DNA from: Panaeolus papilionaceus
Taxonomy: Eukaryota > Basidiomycota > Agaricomycetes > Agaricales
DNA: 64,000 nt
Assembly: GCA_015501605.1 (NCBI GenBank)
Contig: JADNRZ010000053.1
Coordinates: 1 to 64,000 of the forward strand
Direction: 5' to 3'
The notes under the pieces were generated by a model, which saw nothing but the letters and a program-made list of their open reading frames with translations, was not told where the DNA came from and did no database searches. The translations under genes and the position numbers were made by a program. Positions 35,501 to 44,779 of this stretch are shown piece after piece (the first letter of the stretch is position 1; the number at the start of each line of letters is the position of its first letter).

Positions 35501-36314
35501 GAAGCGTCTAGAGGAACATGGTCTCTGCCTCCGCCTGGAGAAATGCGAGTTTGAGAAAACACGCATTGAGTACCTTGGGCTTATCGTTGCTGAGAACCGA
35601 GTCGAGATGGATCCTGTCAAAGTTGCTGGAGTTGCTCAATGGCCCACCCCCACCAATAGGAAAGAAGTCCAATCTTTCCTGGGTTTTGCCAACTTCTATC
35701 GACGGTTCATCAAGGACTTCTCTCACCATGCACGTCCCCTCTTTGACCTTACCAAGAGCTCCACTGAGTTTTCCTGGTCTCCTGCTGCCGCTACTGCCTT
35801 CCAGTCCATCAAGGATGCTGTCACCTCCTCCCCTGTCCTTGCTGCTCCCAATGATGATCTCCCTTTCCGGCTTGAAGCTGACTCTTCAGACTTCGCCACT
35901 GGTGCTGTACTCTCTCAGCAGTCTCCAGAAGATGGAAAGTGGCATCCAATTGCTTTCTTTTCCAAGTCACTCTCTCCTGTCGAAAGGAACTATGAGATTC
36001 ATGACAAGGAAATGCTTGCAATCATTCGAGCCTTGCAGGAATGGAGACACTTCCTTGAAGGTGCCCGCCACAAGTTTGAGATCTGGACTGACCACAAGAA
36101 CTTGGAATACTTCATGTCGTCTCAGAACCTCAACCGCAGGCAAGCCCGCTGGTCTCTTACTCTGGCCCGCTTCGACTTCGTCATGCAGCACAAGGCAGGA
36201 GTTACTATGGGAAAAGCAGATGCCCTCTCACGTCGGTCTGACCATGGCTCTAGTGAACGTGACAACCAGAACATCACCCTCCTACCCCAGGGATGTTTGC
36301 AGTTCGTGCACTAG
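32571..36314 (+). CDS. Gag-protease-RT-RNase H polyprotein of gypsy family 1
   Basis: A single frame of 1247 residues starts at ATG in the context ACCATGG. Residues 1-215 are Ser/Pro-rich. A Ty3-type gag (capsid-like) lies at about 220-380 (RYDGDRFKGKAFYNSLMGYF, FRKEFFPLREQE). No CCHC knuckle is seen. Aspartic protease has LLDTGATGLFID near residue 546. Reverse transcriptase runs from about 800 to 1040 with VYLDDILIF at about 954. RNase H starts at RLEADSSDFATGAV (about 1100) and ends near DALSRRSD. True coding sequence leaves this frame at about 36290, where a 1-bp loss shifts the integrase to another frame; the last few residues before the stop are out of frame. Enzymes act in virus-like particles to copy the element RNA. 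Confidence 0.92.
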   Translation: MDLHTSPPPAASVPLSQLPSLEDQVSSMLAQQESQQVAISHLRSSVLSLLHYFSSTFNPSSLSLSSSPSSSPSLVSSTFPPLPSHSVGQLTDGILHSLNHGTVDRNFSPPSSFPLPSVNMEQSSPSPHPLSSSSHFISVPMEHSSSSSLSSSSSLPLPPTSIRSSNRVDPPLPTVSSGCPSGIVSSPLLTVSSGYPSGVVHPSAPSSHRLGTPLMIAEKVRPAPPPRYDGDRFKGKAFYNSLMGYFRLRPDLFPDESTMISWALMFMSAGRAALWSCRIFELIEEGSSPYATWDHFAEDFRKEFFPLREQETAALILEGTSYFQGDRSVDDYVDSFRDLVAEAGYSDPSYIVVKFRRGLHPSITDHLSKRVASHPAHNDPSGWYELARLVALNLAANDTFHPQPPSPPVPSPPSSLPPSFSHFLDPSPGPLSICTTHAPLRKPVTSEVSVQTPAQAPPLPCPKVVLDSRNRYAPLVDETPPLPDEDKVPSSPSSLHDPSALPRLPRRSKWECRRLPSSCTISSLAPGPSSLHLKVEIETTDSHEARSVKALLDTGATGLFIDREYVKSNRIATRKLSRPIPVRNVDGTLNESGSITEVVDLILRYNGHTERALFCVTGLGKQKLIIGYTWFRDHNPEVNWETGEVKMSRCKPSSRCFGCKKELNEEKKAARKEEAKVNACRSGPAPSLTPEESSPEDSDDLESSDLPFDLEEGDRVWVSGLLPEEAEEHINATSTISQRLAEGFLRNSAPQPEQTTLPSSPHGPVPDYQSLFHRVFSEAEFLKLPERRPWDHAIELIPGAQPKGCKVYPLNPAEREEAERFLAENEAQGKIRRSKSPMASPVFFVKKKDGSLRLVQDYRMLNDMTVKNKYPLPLISDLINQLRGARYFTKLDIRWGFNNVRIKEGDEWKAAFRTHRGLFEPLVMFFGLTNSPATFQTMMNEIFQDMISEGVVVVYLDDILIFTKDIPEHREVTHRVLKRLEEHGLCLRLEKCEFEKTRIEYLGLIVAENRVEMDPVKVAGVAQWPTPTNRKEVQSFLGFANFYRRFIKDFSHHARPLFDLTKSSTEFSWSPAAATAFQSIKDAVTSSPVLAAPNDDLPFRLEADSSDFATGAVLSQQSPEDGKWHPIAFFSKSLSPVERNYEIHDKEMLAIIRALQEWRHFLEGARHKFEIWTDHKNLEYFMSSQNLNRRQARWSLTLARFDFVMQHKAGVTMGKADALSRRSDHGSSERDNQNITLLPQGCLQFVH

Positions 36315-37877
36315 AAGGTCTGGAATTTGTTGGACAGGAACGCTCTCTGGTTCGTGAGATCCGTCGACATTCCAAGGAGGCTTCTGATCTTGAGGACACT
36401 GTGGCCAAGGCAGTCAAGGCGCTCAGAAAGACTGGATCTCAGTCTCTTCGCTCCTCAGAGTGGGATGAAGCTGATGGTCTTATCTACTTCTGTGGAAAGC
36501 TCTACGTTCCACCAGGTGGTGATCTTCGTCGTCGCATTGTGGCTCTCTGTCATGACTCCACTCTTGCTGGACACCCTGGACGCTGGAAGACCTTGGAGCT
36601 TGTGTCTAGGAACTACTGGTGGCCACGCATGTCTAAGTTCATTGGACTCTACACCAGCACCTGTGACATGTGTCTTAGGACCAAGACCATCAGGCACGAC
36701 CCTTGGAGAGCTTGAGCCCCTTGCTGTTCCTGACCGCCGTTGGGACCATATCAGTGTGGACTTCATTGTCGAACTTCCTGAGTCCAATGGTTATGATGCC
36801 ATCATGGTTGTTGTTGACTCCCTTTCCAAACGCGCCCACTTCACTGCTACCACTACCACTGTCTCTGCCCTAGGCACCGCCCGCATGTATCGCGACCATA
36901 TCTGGAAACTCCATGGCCTTCCATCCAAGGTAGTCTCTGATCGTGGTCCACAGTTCATTGCAGAGTTCACTACTGAACTCTACAGGCTGCTTGGGATTGA
37001 GCCAGCTCGTAGCACTGCCTATCACCCTCAAACTGATGGGCAGACTGAGCGTGTCAACCAGGAGTTGGAACAATACCTCAGGCTCTACATCTCTGAGCGA
37101 CAGGACGACTGGTACGACATCCTTTCCATGGCTGAGTTTGCCTACAACAACCATGTCCACTCCTCCACCCAGCAGACTCCCTTCCTTCTAGACTCTGGTC
37201 AACATCCTCGCATGGGCTTTGAACCTCTTCCTCCATCCCGGATGGAAACTGTGAATGAGTTCACTGATAGGATGAAGACTGCTCTTGAGGAAGCACGTGC
37301 TGCCTTAGCAGCTGCTAAGGAGGACATGGCTAGGTACTACAACCGGCGTCGCACCAAGGCTCCTGAGATCAAGCCTGGAGATCGTGTCTACCTTGATGCT
37401 TCAGACATCCAAACCACTCGGCCATCCAAGAAGCTCTCTCACAAGCGAGTTGGTCCTTACCCAGTCATCTCTAGTGTTGGAAAGAATGCCTATCGTCTTC
37501 AACTTCCTAAATCCCTCTCCCACATCCATCCAGTCTTCCATGTTGTCAGACTCACTCCTGCTCCTTATGACCCCATCTCTGGTCGAAGAGCCAAGCTACC
37601 CCCACCTCCTGTGCTTGTGGACAATGTTGAAGAGTTTGTTGTGGAGAAGATTTTGAACAGCAAGTTCATCAGAGGCAAACTTCGATACCTGATCAAATGG
37701 GAAGGATACGATGCTGGTTGGAATTCTTGGGAACCAGCTGACGATGTCCATGCTCCTGACCTCATCAAAGACTTCTATGCAGAGAATCCTAAGGCTCCAA
37801 AGGTTATCAGGACCACCTATGCTCATATTCCTTATAAACAGGCTGGACTTCATGCTTCGAGGGCGAAGCAATCCTAG
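36293..37877 (+). pseudogene. Integrase with chromodomain of gypsy family 1 (two frameshifts)
   Basis: From 36293 to about 36700 the zinc-binding HHCC region (HDSTLAGHPG, CDMC) is in one frame. From about 36702 to 37877 the catalytic core and C-terminus are in the frame of the gag-pol ORF. The core shows the DDE residues in VDFIVELP, SDRGPQFIAEF and QTERVNQ. A chromodomain at about 37627-37790 (VEKILNSKFIRGKLRYLIKW, WEPADDV) marks it as a chromovirus; such domains guide insertion by binding methylated histone H3. The frameshifts sit at 36288-36293 (CCCCAGGG) and 36700-36704 (GACCCTTGG). They compensate each other, so without them gag-pol would be one long frame. Confidence 0.88.
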
Positions 37878-37885
37878 AGGGGGGG
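37876..37885 (+). other. Polypurine tract of gypsy family 1
   Basis: AGAGGGGGGG, three bases before the 3' LTR, primes plus-strand synthesis. It overlaps the stop codon of the integrase. Confidence 0.85.
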
Positions 37886-37888
37886 TAA

Positions 37889-38294
37889 TGTCAGGGGATC
37901 TCCTGCTACCTCCTATTGTTTTCCTTATTATTGTCTCTCTGTCTCTCTCTCCCCCTATTTCCCTTTCTCTATTTCATTATCTGGACATACCATGGACTCA
38001 TATATATTATATTACACTCTCCTTTAGTTGCCACTCATTCATTATTTAGTTGTTGCCACTGTTTCATAGTCATTCCTTTGTGTTTCCTTTTGTTTATTCC
38101 CAAAGGCATTGTTTGGCATCAAGGCTGATGCCAATGCCAGCTCATCACTTAAATAGCTGTTCCACCTGGGTTTGATCCTTTACCTCTTTCTCTTTGGATC
38201 TCCCCCAGGTGAGTATACTTCCTGTATTTATGTAGAGCTGATATATATCTTTGGATCTCCCCCAGGACTTGTGTGTGTCTGAGGTGCCCTTACA
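37889..38294 (+). repeat. 3' LTR of gypsy family 1
   Basis: 406 bp, matching the 5' LTR in length and in all positions I compared, followed by the target duplication CCTCT. Confidence 0.93.
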
Positions 38295-39482
38295 CCTCTG
38301 AGGTGTGGTTGTCATATTTTGGGTTTTATGAAAACTCCTTACAGAGGGGTTTTTTACTTTAGCTTTCTAAATGTTTTGTGATGAAATTTCTAAGAATGTT
38401 GGAAGCATAGAAAACCCCTTCGGAGAGGGGTTTATGTCCCCTTTCATGAACTCAGTTTCAAGAAGGCTCTTGACAAGATAGTTCTAATAATTGGTACAAC
38501 ACCTGCTTATAATAAATTTTTAAAACAAAAACCCTAATGCCATATGGAAGCAACTGCTAACAGACATGTCATGTCAGGCAGTGGACTTAGTGAAAAAAAA
38601 TGATTCAGGTACAAATAACAGGTGATGCCAAGGTGTGTTTGGACAAACATGTGACCTATGGTTGAACTTCATTCAATGCTCATTCTCGCCATTTGACTCC
38701 CTCCTCTCCCACCCACCATCATCTCCTTCAACCACCACTGTTTTTATTGACCATATATCCTCATTCATTTCAATTTATGGAGTAACAGGTGTACAAGGCA
38801 ATAGCTGCAAGCTGACCTGGTCAAGGTATGTATCTCAAGCTTCATGGCCTATTTTCACCCTGTTCTAATTATGTATGTTGCTCTGCCACAGTCATCAATC
38901 AGAGGGAGGGGGATGGATGAAAAGGATGCATGCAGGTCATGGTGAGCCCTTGTTTTACTTTTATAGTTGTTCTACTATCACTCACCAGGACTTCATTTTA
39001 ACCAGGACTTTCATTTTGGCATGGAGCTGTCACTTTTCCCTGTTACCTCTGTTTATGTAGATTATCAATTGATTATATATTTAGTTAAGACCTGCATGTA
39101 TTTCTCTATAGATTCAATATAATTTAATTATTTTATTATGCACATATAGTTGAGAAAATCCCCAGCCAAAAGGGTTATAATAGCACTTGACTAGAGGGAA
39201 AACCCCTTAAACACAGAGTTTTTGTGTTTCAAAATCAGAGCAGAATTTTCTCCTTTTTTCAGGGGTTCTGAAGAGGGTGTTAAACCCCTCTCAAAGGGGT
39301 GGAATTGAGGTTTTAAACTCCTTGCAAAAGCAACTATAACCCTCTGTAAGTGCGATTTAAACACCTTCAACATGAGTTGCTATATTTGGCATACCTCCTT
39401 CAGATGATGGAATACCCCCTTTTACAGGAGGACCCATCCAGATTTCAAAGGGGTTATTAACCCCTCCTCCAGGTTTACAGTG

Positions 39483-40143
39483 ACTGAGATACATACTTCA
39501 GAAGGAGTTTCTTGGGACCCTAAAGGATAAACACATGAAGCTAAAAGATGTGTATTTCCAACAGGACAATGATCCCAAGCACACTTCAAAGCACACTTGG
39601 AGCTGGTTTGCTCAGAAAAAGGTTGATGTATGTACTTGACTAGGCCCCAAATAGCCTAGATTTAAACCCTATTGAGCATAGCTGGGACTATTTAGACCAC
39701 ATGGTGCATGCTAGGGAAACTAGACCAAGGAACCAGGATGAGATGTGGGAGGCTTTGAAGGAGGAATAGGAGAATATGCCACTGAACTTCATTACAAAGC
39801 TCTATGAGAGCATGCCAAGGTGTGTTGAACTTGTCAAGGAAGCTAAGGGGGGTATACTAAATATTAAATGTTTGTGTTTTCTTATCTTCAGTTGTTGGGA
39901 AATAACTGATCTATTACCTTGACAGATCAAGTAGAACCAAAAGAATTGCACCATATATCAATCAGTATTTAAGCCTTCACCAGCTTGATATCTCAAATCA
40001 TTTTTTTTAGTAAATATAATTATATTCAGCACTCAAATAGCTATGCTTGGGTTCCAGATTTATCTCAAAACAAAGCATTTTTAAGAAGTGAGATGCAAGT
40101 TAGGGATTTTGATGACCATGTGCAATACTCATATAAGCTACTG
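39483..40143 (+). pseudogene. Tc1-like transposase, 3' fragment, and right end of the element
   Basis: After the ACT duplication the frame resumes (QKEFLGTL equivalent) and reads VYFQQDNDPKHTSKHTW, containing the second catalytic Asp. A shifted frame then holds the SPDLNPIEHSWDYL-type third acidic motif and a C-terminal KEAKGGYTKY. Several frameshifts and stops show age. The element appears to end at 40143 with AGCTACTG followed by TA. The sequence GTGCAATACTCATATAAGCT there matches the ends of the 140-bp MITE at 41183. Confidence 0.75.
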
Positions 40144-41049
40144 TAACTACTGTCCACTATTACTGCTACACCTACTGTCCATTTCTCCAACACATATAAG
40201 TGTTCAATCCCAATGAAAAGCAGCTCTGCAAAGTTCTGGAAATTAATGCAAAAGTCTGTAAGATTATTTGAATTTCTGCAGAAGTATGTATTTGCTTGTC
40301 AACCAGACAAAACCACAGGAGAGTCCAGAAAATGTGCTGATCTGCACAGCTTTTTTGTCTCATTTCTGCACTATTCAATCCAATGTTAGCACTCCTATGT
40401 CACAGACTGATGCTGAAATCCCCTTGAATTTCTGCACTTTTCTGCAAATGGATGCAGCTTTCTTCATTCACTCTGAATGTTGATACAAAAATTTCATTTA
40501 TTTCTCTGCAGAAAATTTCAGAATCTGTGATGTAACCTGTACTAATCTGTAGTTCTATGGGAGGGTAATAAAGCACACATGCCATTAACAAGCTCTATAA
40601 AAATATTCCTAAGTCCCTTGAATATGAAATAGTGCTGAAATCAAGACATACCTCATTCATTTTCTGGTGCTCATAGCTTGAGCTTCTTGAGTGCAGTCTA
40701 TTTTGCTCTTTCCAGCTTGTCATATACCTGAATAGAGTAATCATCTCTGTTGTCAGAACTCAATAGTATAGGGATGCAATGCTGTACATACCTTCTTTTC
40801 ACTGGGAGTGAGCTTCTCAAAGAGCACATTGAATTCATCCTGCATGATCTCAGGATTCTTCTTCTTCATCTCATGAGCAAACATATTTCTGAAAAGGCAT
40901 GTTAATCAGTAAATTCAAAGTTGGAAATAACAAATAACTCACTTTGCCAAGAGGTGGGTTGGATGTGGTTCCATAACTTTAGAACCACCCCATGTTCATA
41001 CTTCAGGAGCAGTTTTGGAATGGGCGACCTTGGTGGCAGGCTTGGGAAT
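40144..41049. other. Repeat-derived DNA with a possible HMG-box-like remnant on the minus strand
   Basis: Positions 40195-40560 are rich in TTTCTGCA words without coding sense. On the minus strand about 40890-40790 reads AHEMKKKNPE and LFEKLTPSEKK, then a GT-AG-like intron and VYDKLERAK before a stop at a former CAG. The pattern resembles half of an HMG box. It is too short and broken to call a gene. Confidence 0.35.
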
Positions 41050-41840
41050 GTCAAGACCTAATCTAGATCACAAATTCCACTTCTTTCAACATGAAATTAA
41101 TTCCTTGGCCACATTATTTCCAACTGTGGTATAGAAGTGGATGGAAATAAAGTTGAAAAGGTGTTAAATTGGCCAATACCTATAGTAGCTCACAAAAGTA
41201 TTGCACATATAGCATTCAAACCTTAGCATCTCATTCATACAATACAGTTTAAATCATATCAAAAGGTTTTGTTGTTGAGAACTATGAGTTGCAAACACGT
41301 GCAATACTTTTGTAAGCTACTGTAAGAATACCTTAGAAGTTCAGCAATTCCTGGGGCTAGTACACTGCATCAGTGCCTTTCTACCCAAACTTGCTATACA
41401 ATGCTCTGTACTGAATAAACTAATGACTAAACAATGTGAGAAACAGTTTCTGGAATGGCACTCCTCTCACCAACTTGTGTTCAATACCATTAAGCAAATA
41501 GTTGTTTCAAGAGAATGTCTTATCAAGGTTGACCATGCCAAGTTAGACACAAATAAAATCTTTGTCACAATGGATGCCTCCAATAGAGCCACAGGTGCTG
41601 TTTTATCCTTTGGTCCAACATGGGAAATAGCATACCCTGTGGCATTTGAATTGCAAAGGCTGAAAGATGCTGAATTGAATTACCCTGTCCACAAAAAAAA
41701 ACTACTTGCTATCATTTGTGTGTTAAAGAAGTAGAAATGGACTTGATTGGTGCTCTGTTCTATATCTATACAGATCATAAAACCCTCTTGAATTTCAACA
41801 GTCAAAAGGAACTATCAAGGTGTCAAGCATGCTAGATGGA
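41050..41840 (+). pseudogene. Gypsy family 3 fragment: end of RT and RNase H
   Basis: Decayed frame reads KFHFFQHEI and NKVEKVLNWPIP, then (after a MITE) LEVQQFLGLVHCISAFLPKLA. From 41423 an intact stretch has FVTMDASNRATGAVLSFGP and ELNYPVHKKKLLAIICVLKK, the RNase H domain of a common basidiomycete gypsy group. It stops at 41840 inside ARWME, where family 2 is inserted, and resumes at 49166. Confidence 0.85.
41183..41322. mobile_element. 140-bp MITE with TA duplication (Tc1-derived)
   Basis: Ends TAGTAGCTCACAAAAGTATT and the complement of CAGTAGCTTACAAAAGTATT form 24-bp inverted repeats. TA flanks both sides (41181-41182 and 41323-41324). It interrupts the gypsy family 3 reading between NWPIP and LEVQQFLG. 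Its ends match the right end of the Tc1-like element at 40143, its likely source of transposase. Confidence 0.8.
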
Positions 41841-42044
41841 TGTTAGGGAAGGGTGCCGAAAGTGCAAACAAAGTGGGAATCTATAACAAGGTTGAAGGTA
41901 TCGACTACAAAGGTGAGTCCCTACTCTCTATAGTGTGACAACTGACAGTGACAAGGGTGACAAGACACAGATAAGGAAAGGGGATTGCTATATAGAGAAG
42001 GGTTGAGACAGGAGATGAGGAAAGAGGACTGTCATGTCCTAATA
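41841..42044 (-). repeat. 3' LTR of gypsy family 2
   Basis: On the minus strand it begins TATTAGGACATG and ends CCCTAACA. It is preceded by the purine tract AAGGAGGGGGTAA. A few substitutions separate it from the 5' LTR. Confidence 0.9.
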
Positions 42045-42119
42045 TTACCCCCTCCTTAAGGCGGAAGGGTATGTAGAATATAAAGAATTAAAGGAAAGAG
42101 AGAATAATAATAAAAGGAA

Positions 42120-43358
42120 TCAGACTTTTGAAGAAGAAGCCAATGGTTGTAAGGAAGACATATAACGTGCAAGGATCCGGTTAGGATCACGAAATTTCGA
42201 TCTAGGAAGCCAAATCGCCTTCTCAGGGGAATCGCCCTCTAAAAGAACAAGGTAATTGTCCCCACTACGGAGGCTTTTATGATTAAGAATGGAAGAAACG
42301 ATAGGGAGAACAGGCTTTTTGGATTTAGAAATAGAAGAATTATCGGGGTTAGGAGAAATGAGAGAATTGAAAGCGCGTTTTTGGAGAGGGAATGCAGGGT
42401 GAATGAATTTATGTAAATGAGAGACATTGAAAACATCATGAACTTTAAGGTAATTTGGGAGACCTACATGATAAGCGGAGGAACCTATTTTTTCAATGAT
42501 TTTGAAAGGCCCAATGTGCTGTTCAGGGTCGAATTTATGTGTGGGAGGAGGGTTGGGAGAGGAAATATTTGATGCGTCAATGAGAGCCTCCTCTCCGGGT
42601 TTAAAATCAGGCACTGGACAATGGTGTTTGTCATATTGTCGTTTCATAGCTTCAGCTGCAAGGGTAAGACTGGCAGCAGCATCTTTTGCCAGATCATCCA
42701 TCTTTTTAGCGAACTCGAGAGCAGAGGGTACTGAAGAGAAGGGATTACGATGTGGTTGGAGGGGACAAGGAGGATTACAGCCATAATTGAGGAAAAACAG
42801 GGAATAGCCTGTAGAAGAGTTAACCCTGTTGTTCAGTGCGAATTCCGCACATGCCAACCACTCCACCCAATCGCTCTGTTTCACATTCAAGAACATCCGC
42901 AAATAAATCTCAACCTCTTGATTTAGCCTCTCTGTCTGTCTGTCTGTCTGAGGTCTAAAAGACATTGAGACATTCTCCTTAATGCCCAGGAGTCTGTTCA
43001 ATTCTTTCATGAATTTTGACACAAAGACGATACCTCAGTCTGAAATAATTTTGGAAGGTAAACCGAAGTCCTTCCAAACATTGTCACAATACAGCCGCAC
43101 CAACCCCTCCAAGGTCATGGTTTTAACGGTGGGTATTAATCGCACCATCTTAGAGAGACGATCCACAATGACGAAAATACAGTTGTAGTTGCAGGATTTT
43201 GGGAGATCCACAATGATGTCAGCCGAAATAATCTGCCAGTTTTCAACGGGGATATCGTTTGGTGACAGTAATCCCTGAGGTTTTTGGCAGATTGGTTTTG
43301 CTTTCTGGCATATGACACAACTGTCAATGTAGGTTTGTATGTCGCGAGAGATGGAAGG
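42120..43358 (-). pseudogene. Integrase core and chromodomain of gypsy family 2
   Basis: Minus-strand frames 43409-43035 and 43022-42120 are separated by a stop (TGA, from a former CGA). The first reads CVICQKAKP, ISADIIVDLP (first catalytic Asp) and GLPSKIISD (second Asp). The second reads RPQTDRQTERLNQEVEIYL with the catalytic Glu, a C-terminal domain, and a divergent chromodomain (NYLVLLEGDSPEKAIWLPRS). Confidence 0.85.
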
Positions 43359-43929
43359 TGTTACGGTTGACTTGTTCAGCGCGTATGAGTCCGGCCGTAG
43401 AGTCAACAAGAACGAGGTACAAAGGTGAAGTCGGAGTCGTTTTTTGAGTTATGTTCGAGTTCAAGAGTATCTAACTAAGAATGCCACTTCGAGTGATTGC
43501 TCGATGGTATTGTCTTAGCAGAGAGCGAGTAAAAGAAGTCCAGTAGAAGTTATCGTTCTATTGTAGTTAAAGAACTAGCTAAAGAACATAGGGTATAGTA
43601 CTGGGGTTTATATACGTAATGCTAATGGTCCGTGCGCGATATAAGAGGTCTGTGCGCAAGATAAAATAAGAGTCAGAGGACGGGGTGAAGGAGTCATAAT
43701 GGAACGTGTATGAGAATATAGTAGAGGGCGAGTCATAAATGTGAGATAGGCATGAGTCAGAGAGATGGAGTATAATGTGGAGTGAGAAAAGAAAAGAATA
43801 AGAAGATAAGATGAACCACAAGTACAAAGAGAGATGATAGTACACAAGAATAAGATAATAGTCCTAGATAAGATGAAGGAAAGATAGGAGTACGAAGCTA
43901 AGACAAGCGAGAAAAGATATAGCGTAACA
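43359..43929 (-). repeat. 571-bp solo LTR inserted in the family 2 integrase
   Basis: Ends TGTTACG and CGTAACA, flanked by the 5-bp direct repeat GAAGG (43354-43358 and 43930-43934). Removing it plus one repeat restores the integrase reading WWPSVTPS. On the minus strand a TATATAAAC box lies inside, which suggests that orientation. It belongs to a third LTR family with no internal region here. Confidence 0.88.
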
Positions 43930-44726
43930 GAAGGCCACCAGTAGTCACGTTGAACCAGTTCCAAGGTTTTAGCGCAACCAGGGTGACCAGCCATGGGAGA
44001 GTCATGGTTTGTGGAAAGGACACGCTCTTGCAAGTTATCAACATCAGGCACCACGATGCGATTGAACCAGGATGCAAATCCATCTTCCCAGCACCAGCCA
44101 GGCAGGTTACAATGAGTGTTGAATACATCTTTGGAGAGCGTGACATGTTTTTTTACTTCCTGCAGGAATAGATTGCAGGTGTTGATGTTGACGGACACTG
44201 ATCTGATTAAATGCGACGGTAGCAGGGTAATGTTGTCATTGTCAGCGGAGCCTTTGTTGTAATCAGGTCGGCACGACAAAGCATCAGCGCATACCATAGA
44301 GGAACCTGGTTTGTGCAACAGGCAGAAATTGTAATCCACAAGCTCTAGGGACCACCAAGCTTGTCGACAATTCAACTTCTGCGAGGTCATGAAATATTGT
44401 AGATTCAAATGATCAGAGTGAATCTCAAAGGGAGTTGCAGAACCCAGCAAATAGCGACCCCACTCATACAAGGCGCGCATGATAGAAAGTAGCTCTCTGT
44501 CGTGGATGTCATAGTTGCATTCTGCTTCATTGAGGGATTTCGAGAAAAAAGCCACAGGACGCCACAAGTCACCCTGCAACTGACTAAGGACAGCTCCAGT
44601 CGCATAACCAGAGGAATCAGCCTCCAACCTGAAGGGCACATTGTCAAGTGGTAGGGCCAAGGTAGGCTCCTCAGCGATAGCTAATTTCAGCTGCTCAAAG
44701 GATAGTTGAGTGTTGCTTGACCACAA
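43930..44726 (-). pseudogene. RNase H and integrase zinc domain of gypsy family 2
   Basis: Reads RLEADSSGYATGAVLSQ, FFSKSLNEAECNYDIHDREL, then the spacer and HDSPMAGHPGCAKTLELV with RDYWWPSVT, where the solo LTR is inserted. The frame is open from 44726 to the insertion. ADALSCRPD (Cys for Arg) is a typical CpG-decay change. Confidence 0.85.
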
Positions 44727-44779
44727 CCAGGGAGGTTTTCCACAGAGACAATTGAGGGGTTTGGAAAGATGCGAAAAAT

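Larger units (their letters stand above)
32035..38294 (+). mobile_element. Ty3/gypsy chromovirus, Tf1/sushi-like, gypsy family 1, full length
   Basis: 6260 bp, bounded by 406-bp direct repeats that begin TG, end CA and look identical on reading, inside a 5-bp target duplication CCTCT (32030-32034 and 38295-38299). Order is LTR, gag, protease, reverse transcriptase, RNase H, integrase, chromodomain, polypurine tract, LTR. The gag-pol is essentially one frame, as in Tf1, apart from two compensating frameshifts in the integrase N-terminal region. Identical LTRs indicate recent insertion. A decayed relative lies at 54690-58702 and solo LTRs at 30697 and 52565. Confidence 0.93.
31779..39482. mobile_element. 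CACTA-like (CACTGT-ended) non-autonomous element, itself split by a retrotransposon
   Basis: It begins CACTGTGAGCC and ends with the complement of CACTGTAAACC, flanked by the 3-bp direct repeat ACT (31776-31778 and 39483-39485). CACTG termini with 3-bp duplications fit the CMC/EnSpm superfamily. Subterminal AACCCCTTT/AAAGGGGTT motifs occur many times within 300 bp of each end, as in CACTA elements. Removing the insertion and one ACT joins the Tc1 frame at QYT-EI. Without the nested retrotransposon the element is about 1.44 kb and codes no transposase. Confidence 0.72.

Noticed and set aside
36327..36700. N-terminal part of the 516-codon frame ending at 37877
   Set aside because: Up to about 36700 the true integrase reading is in another frame; this part is a shadow.
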